Source: Linanthus parryae
Taxonomy: Eukaryota > Streptophyta > Magnoliopsida > Ericales > Polemoniaceae
Length of the DNA: 64,000 nt
NCBI GenBank assembly: GCA_023055425.1
Contig: JALGPY010000008.1
Span: 18,759,359 to 18,823,358 of the forward strand
Direction of reading: 5' to 3'
The notes beneath the pieces were generated by a model, which was not told the DNA's origin, did no database searches, and saw only the letters and a list, made by a program, of their open reading frames with translations. This document shows, piece after piece, positions 36,096-46,829 of the stretch (its first letter is position 1; each line of letters opens with the position of its first letter). Both the position numbers and the translations under genes were made by a program.

Positions 36096-36662
36096 ATGGC
36101 GCATGCTACCGGTGGTAATCCGTTTGCTGCTGGCGGCGGCGGTGGAGTTCCTCCGGATGATGCTACGTCCCCTGCTAAAATTGTGAAGGCAATGGTGGAC
36201 CTGGAGGCTAAACTAGAGTCTCTCCAGAACAAGGTGGTAGCTGCGATCATGGAGTTCGGGGATGAGACCTTTGCTGCTATGGATAATGTACTCAAACATG
36301 GCCAAGATTTGGCTGCCACCTTGAAGACGGAGCGGAAAAGGCTGGCGGAAGAGAAGAAGTCGATCGCAGACTTGTTGATTCTCAAGGAAAATATTCGAAA
36401 GAGTCTCGATGACATGAAGATGATAGTGAGCGGCTACAAACAGTTGTACGTTTCGTCGTGGGATGAGTTCGATGTGGTGAGCCGTCTCCGAAAGGATGGT
36501 CCCTGGGATGGCCATGTCGTCGTATTCACTAAAGATTTTCCGGGTGTCAGGGACAATAAGGAGGCGCTCAAGATTGTGGCCAGGTGCCTCGAGGCTAGGC
36601 TCGCTCCGTCTTTTCCACGAATGTTTTCGTTAGGGAATTTGAATGATGTGAGAGCTTTGTGA
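36096..36662 (+). CDS. Small coiled-coil protein of unknown function (copy A)
   Basis: 188 residues, one exon, starting at an ATG after a CT-rich leader (CTCTCTCTCTCTCC). I do not recognise the family. Layout: Gly/Pro-rich N-terminus (residues 1-28), a long heptad-like helix (about 29-108) with KIVKAMVDLEAKLESLQNKV and LAEEKKSIADLLILKENIRK, then a conserved tail SSWDEFDVVSRLRKDGPW (about 120-137) and a variable end. No signal peptide or membrane segment. The frame is open, and the tandem copy at 38923 keeps it too, which argues for constraint. A related, broken sequence lies at 44068. Confidence 0.65.
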   Translation: MAHATGGNPFAAGGGGGVPPDDATSPAKIVKAMVDLEAKLESLQNKVVAAIMEFGDETFAAMDNVLKHGQDLAATLKTERKRLAEEKKSIADLLILKENIRKSLDDMKMIVSGYKQLYVSSWDEFDVVSRLRKDGPWDGHVVVFTKDFPGVRDNKEALKIVARCLEARLAPSFPRMFSLGNLNDVRAL

Positions 36663-36736
36663 GTTATCTACGTATTTTCTACTACATGTTTTATGTGACA
36701 GAGCTTTCTGCCTGACTTATCTTATGGTAGCAAATT

Positions 36737-36812
36737 AGCATTTTTCTTCAACTTAAATGCTTGTTTAGTAAATAATCAGCATTTTTCTTCAACTTAAATG
36801 CTTGTTTAGTAA
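36737..36812 (+). repeat. Short tandem repeat, two 35-bp copies
   Basis: AGCATTTTTCTTCAACTTAA... repeats at 36737 and 36778 with a 41-bp period, in the 3' flank of the copy A gene. Absent from unit B. Confidence 0.9.
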
Positions 36813-37372
36813 CTGACACCTATGTCTACTAGGGTTAACCACTATCCCTATAGGTTATAGAAAAAAAATACAGATTCCTACGTGACTATTTTCTCTCTCT
36901 CACTCACCCCACTTTTAGTGCAGATGTCAACATGTGAGTGAAACAGAGCACCACGCGTGATTCGCTCTATCAGCACCTAAGAATTGCTCTTTAGCAGGGG
37001 CGGCACCAGGTATTCGAAACTCTTGAGATACTTTTGTAAGGTATTCAAAATAATAGGGGCATTATTGTAATTTTGACAATAACGCAATTTCAACATTTTG
37101 TACATTATATGGTAAAATTGTAATTTTTGTTAAAGGTTTCGATATGATACGTGCATGGCAGCTAGAAGAAAGAGCTTGCAATTCAAGCTGTTATTCCACC
37201 AATTTTATTTGACACCTATTTTGTGTTCCTTTGCACTTATGAACCATCTTCAAGTAAGAACAAAATTGTCAGGATATGTAACTTGTTTAGCGTAGGCACC
37301 AAAATACATGCTCCATTTTACTAAGTAAGTGTGGCACCTGAGTTGCATGTGACTTATATACTCTTATAATAA

Positions 37373-37420
37373 GGGTACAAGACACTTTCACCACCTCTAG
37401 TTTCACTCCTAGTTTTGTTG
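37373..37420. mobile_element. Left end of a MULE-type MITE, truncated
   Basis: GGGTACAAGACACTTTCACC matches the MITE end at 12624. The right end is missing from unit A but is present at the equivalent place in unit B (40230-40434). Confidence 0.65.
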
Positions 37421-38922
37421 TACTCGAACCGTATAAAAATACGGTTTCCCCCGTCACCCTCCCCTCCGCCCATGGAATTGGAGATACCCTTTTATGGTCA
37501 CACATTGCTCCAATATTTAAGTCTGTCACCAGTAACTTTTTGCCTCATAGCTAAGGTCGGCCTCGCACTTCTGAACCCAAGTTCTTGCGGTGAATTAGAC
37601 CACTTTCTAGTTTGCACAAACATTACTCTTTGCTTACTTGAGTGCGAAAATTGCAATAACGAAAGAAAAAAAAAAGCTTCATACCAATTTTTTCAATTGT
37701 AAAATTTGACCATGACAGCAGAAGAAGTGATGCAACAACAAACACAATAATTGATAAGGGAGATAATATTGTTGAACTCATAAGATCATGAATTAGTTGA
37801 ACAAAAAGGAACAACAATTCGTCAATTGAGTGTCTTATAAAGAGCAGATGAGCATTATTGCATAATGCTGCATACACAGAGAGGTCAAGTAAGCACCCTC
37901 TAGTTCTTTGGTGCCATATAAAAAAAGGCTAAACATTGTAAGACTTAATGTGAAATACAAAAATCTGCCGATCCTGGAAAAGAATAAACCAGCATGAGTA
38001 TGTAAGTTTCTTTACATCAAATGTGGACATCTGCTTCATGTCAAGAGTTTTGTCCTTTCCTAGAAAAGAAAATTTGACATGAGTATTCGCCAGTTATTAA
38101 GTTCAAGTCAAGTACTCAAAAACAATAATACAACACCGTAATAAAGCCCATTGATCCAACCCGAAGAGCAGAGATAGCATTATTCGGGATGCTATAAGCA
38201 CCATAAATAGTAGATAAGAATGTGTTGAAAGATCTAACAGATATGATAAAAGTTCGGATGTTAATTGAGTCGAACTCTTCCTATGTTATAGAAGAATAAG
38301 AGAAATGACATGTCTGAATGAGTATCTTATTCATTTATTCCTCAGATTCCAGGTTGCTACAATATTTGCTTAATTTGTCTTTAGTGGACTATAGTACGGA
38401 GCACAACATGCTTATTTAACTCCTACCTCCGCCATGTTCTCTTATGGCATTACATACGGATTTATGATTCGGTCTCATTGGGGGCTAAATTCTAAAAATG
38501 CAATAATTTTGATGAATGAACACTAGTAACGTGGATTACTGTTTGGTTTCAGTGAGGGCTAGAGTGATGTTATTGTACAATATACAGGGTAAAATTGCAA
38601 TTTAAAAAATCACTACATGGAACCGCCGCCCTTGACATCTATCATACCACTTCCTATCTTTTTATTTTTTATTTTTTTTACCACTTCCTAGCAAACCTTG
38701 GAAAGATCGAATACCGTTTCTAGCTTACATAAGAGTTTGAAATTGATATTGGCGGTAACAATTGTAGATTTATGAACTTATGATTGTGGCCCATTGACAA
38801 CACAAGGTCATTTCGCTAGAAACCTAACCCTAAACCGTGATATATAACGAGCCCCATGGCTACAACCAGTCAGTCCCAAGCCTTTCCTCGATTGCTCCCC
38901 TAACCCTAATTCTCTCTCTCTA

Positions 38923-39495
38923 ATGGCACAGCCGCCATGCATGGATCCTCCTACCGCCGGTGGTAATCCGCCTGCCGCTAGCGGCGGAGGCGGTGGTCCT
39001 CCTGATGATGCTACGTCCCCTGCTAAAATTGTGAAGGCAATAGTGGATCTGGAGGCTAAACTCGACTCTCTCCAGAAGAAGATGGTAGTTGGGATCATGA
39101 AGGTCGGAGACGAGTCCTTTGCTGCTCTGGATAGTGTGCTCAAACATGGCGAAGATTTGGCTGCCACCCTGAAGATGCAGCGGGAAAGGCTGGCGGAGGA
39201 GAAGAAGTCGGTTGCAGATTTGTTGATTCTCAAAGAAAATATTCAAAAGAGTCTCGATGACATGAAGATGAAAGCCAGCGGCTACGAACATTTGTATATT
39301 TCGTCATGGGAGGAGTTCGATGTGGTGAGCCGTCTCAGAAAGGATGGTCGCTGGAATGGCTACGTGGTGCCCACTAAAGATTTCCCGGGTATCGGGGACT
39401 TGGAGGAGATGCACAAGATTTTTCGCAGCTTCGCCGAGGCAGGCCTCTTTCCGTGTTTCAAGAATGCCTTGATTGATTTGGGATTCTTTGATTGA
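38923..39495 (+). CDS. Small coiled-coil protein of unknown function (copy B)
   Basis: 190 residues, one exon, paralogue of the gene at 36096. N-terminus MAQPPCMDPPTAGGNPPA is longer and Gly-rich; the coiled-coil (about 34-112) and tail SSWEEFDVVSRLRKDGRW (about 125-142) align throughout. The C-terminus differs after about residue 150 (frame or divergence). Most substitutions look conservative. A Stowaway-type MITE lies only 22 bp after the stop codon and could supply 3'-UTR sequence. Function unknown. Confidence 0.65.
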   Translation: MAQPPCMDPPTAGGNPPAASGGGGGPPDDATSPAKIVKAIVDLEAKLDSLQKKMVVGIMKVGDESFAALDSVLKHGEDLAATLKMQRERLAEEKKSVADLLILKENIQKSLDDMKMKASGYEHLYISSWEEFDVVSRLRKDGRWNGYVVPTKDFPGIGDLEEMHKIFRSFAEAGLFPCFKNALIDLGFFD

Positions 39496-39517
39496 TTTGG
39501 GAGCTCTTTGAGTTTTA

Positions 39518-39771
39518 CCTCCGTTTCGTCTGTTTCGTCTGCGTTTGACTTTTTAACCCGTAACTGAGTCACTTTGACTTGGTGATTTGGGTGCCAAAAC
39601 GATGTAATTTTTTAACAATTTTTTCATTGTATTTTAGAATAAACTTTCCTCTATAACACCATGCAAAAATTACCAAATTCTTGTATCGTTTTGCTAATCA
39701 AATCATCAAGTGAAAGTAACTCACTGAATAGTGACAAAAAGTGAAGTAGGCTGAAACAGGCGAAACAGAGG
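39518..39771. mobile_element. Stowaway-type MITE, family S1 copy a
   Basis: 254 bp, ends CCTCCGTTTCG / CCTCTGTTTCG inverted, flanked by TA on both sides. Fold-back structure; shares internal motif AAACGATGTAATTTTTT with copies at 39945, 44451 and 51549. Confidence 0.85.
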
Positions 39772-39944
39772 TAGTATTCTATATGGAGCTTTCTGCTGAC
39801 CTTGACCCTCCCGACTTATCATATAAGAAGCAAATTAGCAATTATTATTGGTAGTATTTGAGTTGGGTGTTAGGAGAAAGAGCTTTGAAATTTAAGTTGT
39901 TATTCCACCAATTTTATTTGACCCCTATTTTGTGTTCCCTTGTA

Positions 39945-40200
39945 CCACCTCCGTTCCATCTCTTCTTACCTATTGTGACTTTTTGACTCGTATCTGGATC
40001 ATTTTGACCAAGTGATTTGGATTGCAAAACGATGTAATTTTTTGATAATTTTTTCACCGTATTATAGAACAATTTTTACTCTACAACACCATGAAAAAAT
40101 TATCAAAAAATTGTATCATATTGCTATCCAAATCACATGGTCAAAGTGACCCGGTGAATAGTGACAAAAATCAAAATGGGTAGGAAGAGAGGGAACTGAC
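39945..40200. mobile_element. Stowaway-type MITE, family S1 copy b
   Basis: 256 bp, left CCACCTCCGTTCCATCTC, right inverted counterpart GTCAGTTCCCTCTCTTC, TA on both sides. Absent at the matching place in unit A. Confidence 0.8.
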
Positions 40201-40229
40201 TAATATGTAACTTGTTTATATCATGCACC

Positions 40230-40434
40230 AAAATAATTGTGGGGACAAATTGCAGACATTATCCAATGGTATATTAACTTTTTTGTATGACACAAAGGTC
40301 GAATTGGTCTCTAAATATATTTCAGTAGACCCCACTCCCAGATAACGGCATCCGTGTCAGAAAATGAAATATTCTTAAAGTTCGGCATATTAAAGGAGTG
40401 AAAATGTTCTTTTCGAAACTAGAAGTGGTAAAGT
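40230..40434. mobile_element. Right part of a MULE-type MITE, truncated
   Basis: Aligns with the right half of the MITE at 12624 (shared GATAACGGCATCCG-like and AAAGGAGTGAAA motifs). The left end is missing here and present in unit A at 37373. Confidence 0.65.
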
Positions 40435-40724
40435 CTGTCACTGGTATATTCCCAAGTTCTTGCGGTGAATGGTATAAGTAGTCACTTTCTAGTTTGCACA
40501 AACATTACTTTCTACTGACTTTTGAGTGCGAAAAAAAACCCGTCTCGCAGATTTGTTCAATTGTAAAATTTGACCATGACAGCAGAATAAGTAATGCAAC
40601 AACAAACACAACTGGCAAGGGAGATAAAATTGTTAAACTCATAAGATCAAGAATTGGTTGAACAAAAAAGAACAGCAATGTCAATTGAGTGTCTTATAAA
40701 GCGGAGATGAGCATTATTGCATAA

Positions 40725-41121
40725 CTAGAGTATTGCCCGTGCCCAAGGGCACTATTCCTAAATTGGATAATTTTTGAATTTAGATGCCTTTTTTTTAAAT
40801 GAATTTAGATGTGTTATTCAAAAATTATATTTACAAATGTGGTGAAAAACAATAAAAAAAAACACCAACTTCCAAATATGGGATGAGCATTACCTGGGAA
40901 TCACTCACAAGCTCTCTTCTATAAGTTAGGGATGTAGTTGAGAAAAACCTCTCTCCTATTAGTTAGGGATGTCCAAAGAGAGTGGGTAGTTAGAGATGTC
41001 CAAGGGAGTAGGTATTTACAAATGTAATAAGTATGTGAGATCTAATGGTGGGAATGTGATTGATTTAATTTAATGGTTGGAAAATCATAGTTAGTTAAAC
41101 CATGCTATTTTATAATATAGA
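40725..41121 (-). mobile_element. Small non-autonomous Helitron, with empty site in unit A
   Basis: On the minus strand it starts TCTATATTATAAAATAGC (41121) and ends CTAG (40728-40725), with hairpin GTGCCC-AA-GGGCAC (40739-40752) 10 bp before the end. It lies between A (plus 40724) and T (41122), the Helitron target rule. Unit A has the uninterrupted site GCATAATGCTGCATA near 37860-37875, which confirms both borders exactly. Confidence 0.92.
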
Positions 41122-41612
41122 TGCTGCATATATAGAAAGGTCAAGTAAGCATCCTTTAGTTCTTTGTTGCCATGTCATAAAAGGCTAAACTTGGTAATAC
41201 TTAATGTGAAATAAAAAAATATGCCGATCCTGAAAAAGACCAGCACGAGTATGTAAGACTCTTTATATGAAATGTAGACATCTGCTTCATGTCAAGAGTT
41301 TTGTCCGTTCCTAGAAAAGAAAAAAACGACATGAGTATTCCCAGTTATTATGATCAAGTCAAGTACTCAAAAACAAAAAGCTTATTGTACAACTTCATAA
41401 TAAAGCCCATTGATCCACCCCGAAGAGCAGAGATAGCCTCATTCGGGGTGCTTGGAAAAATACAATTACAAACACTCCGCCTAACGAAGAATTCAATTCC
41501 TATAAGCACCATAGTAGATAAGAATGTGTTGAAAGATCTAAGAGAAATTGATAAAAATGTGTATGTTAATTGAGTCGAACCCTTTCTGTGGCATAAAAGA
41601 AAAGGGTGAATA

Positions 41613-42405
41613 AAATGTTTGTAAATCAATATTTGACATTAAAAAAATTAAGGGCTTATATGGCATCAACAATGAAAACCGGTTCGGAGAACATTTCCAC
41701 CGATAGCTGCTTCTTTCTCCACTTAAGCCTGATAATGCGGTCCGCTTAGACCTTGCTAAACCGCCAATATACTGCACATCCTCAAAATAGTCGCTAAATT
41801 CTTCAAAGAAGACAATATATATTGAAAAGAAAATGAGGAAGAAAGAGTTGAAAAGTTATAATGATAGTTTAAGTACCCATTTTTTTTATTTTTTTTAATG
41901 ATGGTGGATAGTCACAACTATTCGGATACAATGAAGATACACGTCATAAAAGGGACGAACTATTTAGGTTCAAACTCAGCTAAAATTAAATTTAAAATTA
42001 CAATTTTAATTTGTATAGTCAAAACTGGTACAATAGTGAAAATGAACACCCCTTTGTAAAAGTTGTAATTTTAACAAATTTAAGAGTGAAAATGAAGGAT
42101 TCAATAGTATTTTTACATTATTTCGTCCAATATGGATGGAAAGTTAACGGAATTGTACATCTCTGAGCGAATTTTGAAAGTTTGGGACTTGGAGTGCATG
42201 ATCTTAAAGTTTGGGTACCCACTTTCTGGGAACATCAAATTTTGGGTATCTGTGGTGCACCTTTGCCAAACAAAAATTTGCAACTTACTAACATATCAAA
42301 ACACTTGTCATCTTATATGTTGGGCGGGCCAGTTTGGGCTAAATGGCAAAAAAACTAAAACCCATAATCAATTGTTAGTAGGGGGTGAATTTTTTTAAAC
42401 CTGAA
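41613..42405. other. No gene seen
   Basis: AT-rich sequence; an open frame at 42132-42398 lacks any recognised domain and looks like chance or an old repeat. Confidence 0.45.
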
Positions 42406-42850
42406 TCAATCATTTAGCCTCGCTATCTTTTCTAGATTGGGTAGGTTCGGCCCGGCCCGGCCGATTTGGGTGGGTAGCTTGGTTTTTTTAACACACCTAG
42501 TCCGTATATAGTCCCCTTTGTTTGTTGATAGGTTTCTGATGTCTACATCTATAATTGTCCCCAACTTGTTTATAGCTTTCCGAACTGCATCTTCATTCTT
42601 CATGTATATCGAGGATGTAGTGTTTGACCCTATTGAGTCAATAGGGTCAAACACTACATCCTCCACCCTTGTTCCTATTTTCCGTGGCTTTAGGTTAAGG
42701 GCATAACCATCAAATATCCATGTCCCTCCCCTAAGAACCCTTATCATACTGCCAGGGTTCGGGAAGCTGAATATGAACGTGTTGTTACCCACATTTTGTC
42801 TTGATCGGAGGTTAGGAGTTTGCCTATTAAGCAGAACTTGAAACCCTTTG
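42406..42850 (-). pseudogene. LINE ORF1 fragment (DUF4283) with inserted palindrome
   Basis: Minus-strand frame reads NTFIFSFPNPGSMIRVLRGG then TWIFDGYALNLKP, the core of the DUF4283 domain of plant LINE ORF1 proteins; later DYIRTR resembles the end of the same region. The middle is replaced by an exact palindrome (42611-42663). No zinc knuckle and no ORF2 follow, so it is a fragment. Confidence 0.65.
42611..42663. repeat. Perfect palindrome, 26-bp arms with 1-bp centre
   Basis: The left arm begins GAGGATGTAGTGTTTGACCC (42611-42636), the centre is G (42637), and the right arm (42638-42663) is its exact reverse complement. Inside the LINE ORF1 fragment it stays in frame on both strands. Confidence 0.95.
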
Positions 42851-42944
42851 CCAGACTCATCTTTTATTTTTTGTCAACCGACAATACTCATCTTGAAAAC
42901 ATACTTCTTCCTCGTCTGCTGACAACATTATATCCACAAAGGTG

Positions 42945-43880
42945 ATCTACTGTGCTATTGCATCTGTGGGTATTGTACCGCCTTCTGCTTCATCGCCAAC
43001 CATCGCCATACAAGTCGCCCTAGAGCTCTGCGAAGGGTTAGGAGCTAGTCAAACTCTTAGTAAAAATAAATTATCAAAGCTTTAGAGTTGATTTCTCGTA
43101 GAAAAATGCCAAAAGTTATGATCAAATATACATATAAAAGTGATATTTTAGTATGGTGTAGAGAACTAGAGATAATGTGTTGTGTTTGGCCCTGGCTATA
43201 GGTCATCGGTCCTTCCAATATTTTTTCTCCCTTTTTTCTCCTAGATGATGACGTCATGCTGTGCCAGTCAGGTGATGTCTTTAATGTGACGCACGGGATT
43301 TTTGGCTGAGGGAAAGAGTTTTTGGTGGGAAAATTTAGGAGGGAAATTGATTTTTGGAGGGAAAATTGAAATTAAAATGCAGGACTTATGTTTTTACCCA
43401 CTTTTTTTCTATAGATAGGAGATGCATTGATGCTTTTGGAACAACTTCTGTTACACTAAAACCACCCAATCAGTGAGGGAGGGAATGAATTGAGTTTGAG
43501 AGAGAGAGAGAGATTGCTGGAGTTAGCCAGAGAGTCAACGAAGAGAAGAACTTGTTATCAGTTTTAGATCTCTCATAGTTTATGCGACTACAATGTTGTC
43601 TGTATTGATCCTGAAACCCCCCACATCATGAAACATGATTCAGCACTTTGTTCTTCTACTTATCTCTAGGTACATTAGTTCGATTTCATGTCTTTTTGTG
43701 TTTTTTTATTAAATCAAGCCCCAGAGCTGTGTGTTATTTGCTTAATTTCAGTTTTCTTCTAATACTCGTGGAACCAAAATCCTTACATTTCTCTGATGTT
43801 TTTATTTGCAGTTTGGACATTTTATGTATGGTGTTCGATTTAGACCTCCAATAGTGATTTCTATGTATAATTATCAGATG
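42945..43880. repeat. Duplicated segment C
   Basis: Matches 45105-46385: shared TCGTACC/TTGTACC...CCTGCTTCATCGC block, a TGACGTCA palindrome, a GAGAGAGAGAG leader, and GAACCAAAATC...CATTTCTCTGATG. No coding frame is kept in either copy; it looks like a duplicated promoter and 5' leader. Confidence 0.8.
43249..43256. promoter_or_regulatory. TGACGTCA palindrome (bZIP/TGA-type site)
   Basis: Exact TGACGTCA within GATGACGTCATG, the consensus bound by plant bZIP factors. Conserved in the duplicate at 45804-45811, upstream of a GA-rich leader. Confidence 0.5.
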
Positions 43881-44067
43881 ATTGCAAAAGGGTGAGCATT
43901 GGTATGGATGTGCATCCGTAAGTGAGGGATGCAAGTTCAAATCGGGTAAGAACAACCGTTCAGATTCCTCAAAAGATTCATAACTTTGATGCTAAAATAC
44001 TACTACTTCTTAATGCTACAAGGACTAGTGAATTTGATCATCACCATGCTGTACTGTGATAAAACAG

Positions 44068-44380
44068 ATGACTCAATACCATGAGATGCTGAAGGTTGCA
44101 GCACAGGAGGTTGAAAAGGTCAAGTTCAGAGTTGAAGAGGCCGAGTATGGCCTCAACAAGAGCCTCGAGAGCTAGAAGGAACTTTAGTTAGCGGCGATTA
44201 AGTTTCAGAACATCATCACCGAGAGGTTTACAAGTCCTTGTGGTACCACCTCCTTGCCGTTCCCTCTGATGTAGATGCAGAAGCAGTGAAATACCTCTTC
44301 CGTCTTGGCTACTGGAAGGGATGGGTGATGTTTGCCCCAGGCTGTCCAGCGACAGTTCTCCAGAAGATACAACTTATGTA
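44068..44380 (+). pseudogene. Broken coiled-coil gene, possible relative of the 36096/38923 family
   Basis: An acceptor-like ACAG precedes ATG 44068. The reading MTQYHEMLKVAAQEVEKVKF is heptad-rich, then hits in-frame TAG codons at 44173 and 44185 and needs a shift near 44222 to reach VKYLFRLGYWKGWVMFAPG. That tail has the same spacing (V-x2-L-x3-G-x-W-x-G-x-V-x-F) as VVSRLRKDGPWDGHVVVF in copy A. Distant homology is my inference. It lies just after duplicated leader segment C. Confidence 0.45.
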
Positions 44381-44450
44381 ACAATTCAGTGCTATGGGGA
44401 TACCAGTGGTGGAGTGATTCCATTAGTATGATACTCAAACTCTTTTGATA

Positions 44451-44706
44451 CCACTCCGTCCCACCTCTTTTGCACTATTTAGACATTTTCACCCGTAACT
44501 GAGTCACTTTAGCCCGTTGATTTGGATAGCAGAACGGTACAAGCTTTCAATAATTTTTATGATCTTGTAAAATAAGAGTTATTCTACAACACTACGAAAA
44601 AATTATTTAAGAATTGCAAAGTTTTACTATCCAAATCATCGTGTCAAAGTGACCCAACGAATAGTGGTAAAAGTCCAACTGATGCATAATATGTGGTACG
44701 GAGTGG
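44451..44706. mobile_element. Stowaway-type MITE, family S1 copy c
   Basis: 256 bp, ends CCACTCCGTCCC / CCACTCCGTACC inverted, TA at 44449-44450 and 44707-44708. Confidence 0.88.
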
Positions 44707-44854
44707 TACAAATAGTCTTAATAGGGTTGTATGGAGGGCATATTCTTAAGTCTAACTGTTATGATTAATCTTAGTAGTTTTGTTTGGATGTATGGGGGTT
44801 GACAATTGCTGATACAGAGAGATTATTGCACATCCTGCTGAAACATGTCATCGT

Positions 44855-45010
44855 TTTGTTCTTACTAGTTTGAATATTATTCGTGCTTTGAACTTTGATG
44901 TACCTATTATGAAAGTTATGAATCTTTTGAGGAATTTGAAAATGGTTTTACTAATGACAGATTAGTTGCACATTCTGCTGAAACATGTCATCGCTTTGTT
45001 CTTACTAGTT
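44855..45010 (+). repeat. Pair of about 45-bp direct repeats
   Basis: GCTGAAACATGTCATCG followed by TTTGTTCTTACTAGTT occurs near 44838-44872 and again near 44975-45010. Otherwise AT-rich. Confidence 0.7.
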
Positions 45011-45104
45011 CGCATTAAGTAGTAGTATTTTATTATCAAAATGATAACGAGGTAAACATAACATATAGATTGTAATATTTGTATAAAAAAAAATATCAAA
45101 AAGA

Positions 45105-46385
45105 GATCAACTGTTCCATTGCATCTGTCGGTATCGTACCACCTCCTGCTTCATCGCGGCCATCACCATACTGAAAGTTGTCCTAGAGCTCTCCAAAGGG
45201 TTCAGAGCTAGTCAAACTTGTAGTAAAAGAAAATTAATTAATTACAAATGTTACATGCAAAAGTAAATTATCAAAAGTTTAGAGTTAATTTCTCACAGAA
45301 AAAATATCAAAATTTTATGATCTAATATTCTTGTATAGAAAAGTTTAGTGAACGAAAAAAATCTTACAAAAAGTTAAACATAAAGTTACGTGGACGAAAA
45401 CATGTCATAGATAAAATTTCATAGTGACCTGATGAAAATACAAATAATAAATATGAGTTATATTTAGACATCTATTAACGTGAAAATTGTCACATCAGTT
45501 TTTTGTTCACATTTATGTTAAACTTTTTGTCCCTTTAACACGTTTCTACTTATATTGAGATGCCAAAAGTTCTGGTCAAAAGGTTGAAGTCAGATGCTTA
45601 CATTTCAACGAAATTGAAATTGCCAAATTTTTTTATTGGGAGATGCATCCACAAGTATGCGTATGGAGATTTTATTTTGACAAATGCCATGCATGTGATG
45701 AATGTGATATTTTGTTATGGTATAATGTGTTGTGTTTGGCACTGGCTATAGATCATGGGTTCGGTCCTTCCAATATTTTTTCTCCTTTATTTTTCCTAGT
45801 TGATGACGTCATGTGTGCCAGTCATTGTGATGTCACTGATGTGACGCCACGGGATTTTTGGCGGAGAGAACAAATTTTTTGGGGGGAAAACTTAGGAGGG
45901 AAAATTGAAATTTAAAGGCAGTACTCTGTGTTTTTACCCACTTTTCTTCCTGTAGATAGTGATGCATTGATGTTGAAACTTCTGTCACATTGAGACCACA
46001 GTCAGTGGGAGGGAAAGAATTGAGGTTGAGAGAGAGAGAGATTGGTGGAGTTAGCCAGAGAGTCAAAGAAGAGAAGAAGTTCTTATCAGTTTCATATCTC
46101 TGACCTCAATGATGTCTGTTTTTGATCTGAAACCCTCCAAAGAATGAAACCAGATCCAGCACTTTGTTCTTCTACTGATCTCTAGGTACATGCACTCGAT
46201 TTCATGCCTTTTTGTTGTTTTATTAAATCAAGCCCCCAGTGCTATGTTATTTGCTTACTTTAAATTTTCTTCTAATACCTGTGGAACCAAAATCGTTACA
46301 TTTCTCTGATGTGCTTGCTTGCAGATTTTGGACTCTCTAAATATGGTGTTCGATTTCCGATAGTGATTTCTATGTATAAATATAT
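45105..46385. repeat. Duplicated segment D
   Basis: Copy of 42945-43880 with about 450 bp of extra AT-rich sequence (about 45250-45700). Contains the second TGACGTCA site and GA-rich leader. Confidence 0.8.
45804..45811. promoter_or_regulatory. TGACGTCA palindrome (bZIP/TGA-type site), second copy
   Basis: Exact TGACGTCA in GATGACGTCATG, same context as 43249-43256. Confidence 0.5.
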
Positions 46386-46690
46386 TATTGATACGGATGC
46401 GTATTCAACATAAGACGCGACTATTGAGACTTTCCTGGGACTTTATCATTAGAATCGTGCTCCACCAAAATATTTGACTATCTACGTGCCAAAGCAGTCA
46501 TTAGTTGGGATAAATTAGGACGTTATTTATGTTAGTTTGATGTCATTTGGTATGAGTCCTAAGCAAATCCCAGAATGTCGATTGGCTTCAAAGCCTTTTT
46601 TAGTGGTCGTAGCTTAAAGAATGGAGATTTTACTTACATCTACGGCATAGACTTTGGCACATGCTCAGACGCGACTTTCTTCTCAGCCAT

Positions 46691-46786
46691 CGAGAACGAG
46701 GCAAAACCAAACCGTCGAGGTTTAGATTTAACCGAACCGAACCGCTCAAAATCGAGAACGAGGCAAAACCAAACTGTCGAGGTTTA
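46691..46786. repeat. 62-bp-period tandem repeat in a hAT-type relic
   Basis: CGAGAACGAGGCAAAACC... occurs at 46691-46724 and 46753-46786. Nearby GAACCGAACCG and a right end ...CATCCCTAG (about 46829) resemble hAT MITE termini. Confidence 0.6.
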
Positions 46787-46829
46787 TGTTTTTTCACTTC
46801 AAAGTGGACTGAACCGTTTGCATCCCTAG

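Larger units (their letters stand above)
35702..38310. repeat. Tandem segmental duplication, unit A
   Basis: Matches unit B (38324-41612) through upstream DNA (GTGGACTATAGTACGGAGCA in both), the coiled-coil gene, and 3' flank (GTTAATTGAGTCGAAC near both ends). Differences are mostly transposon insertions in B and deletions. Confidence 0.88.
38324..41612. repeat. Tandem segmental duplication, unit B
   Basis: Second copy of 35702-38310, enlarged by two Stowaway-type MITEs and a Helitron. Homology resumes on either side of each insertion. Confidence 0.88.
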
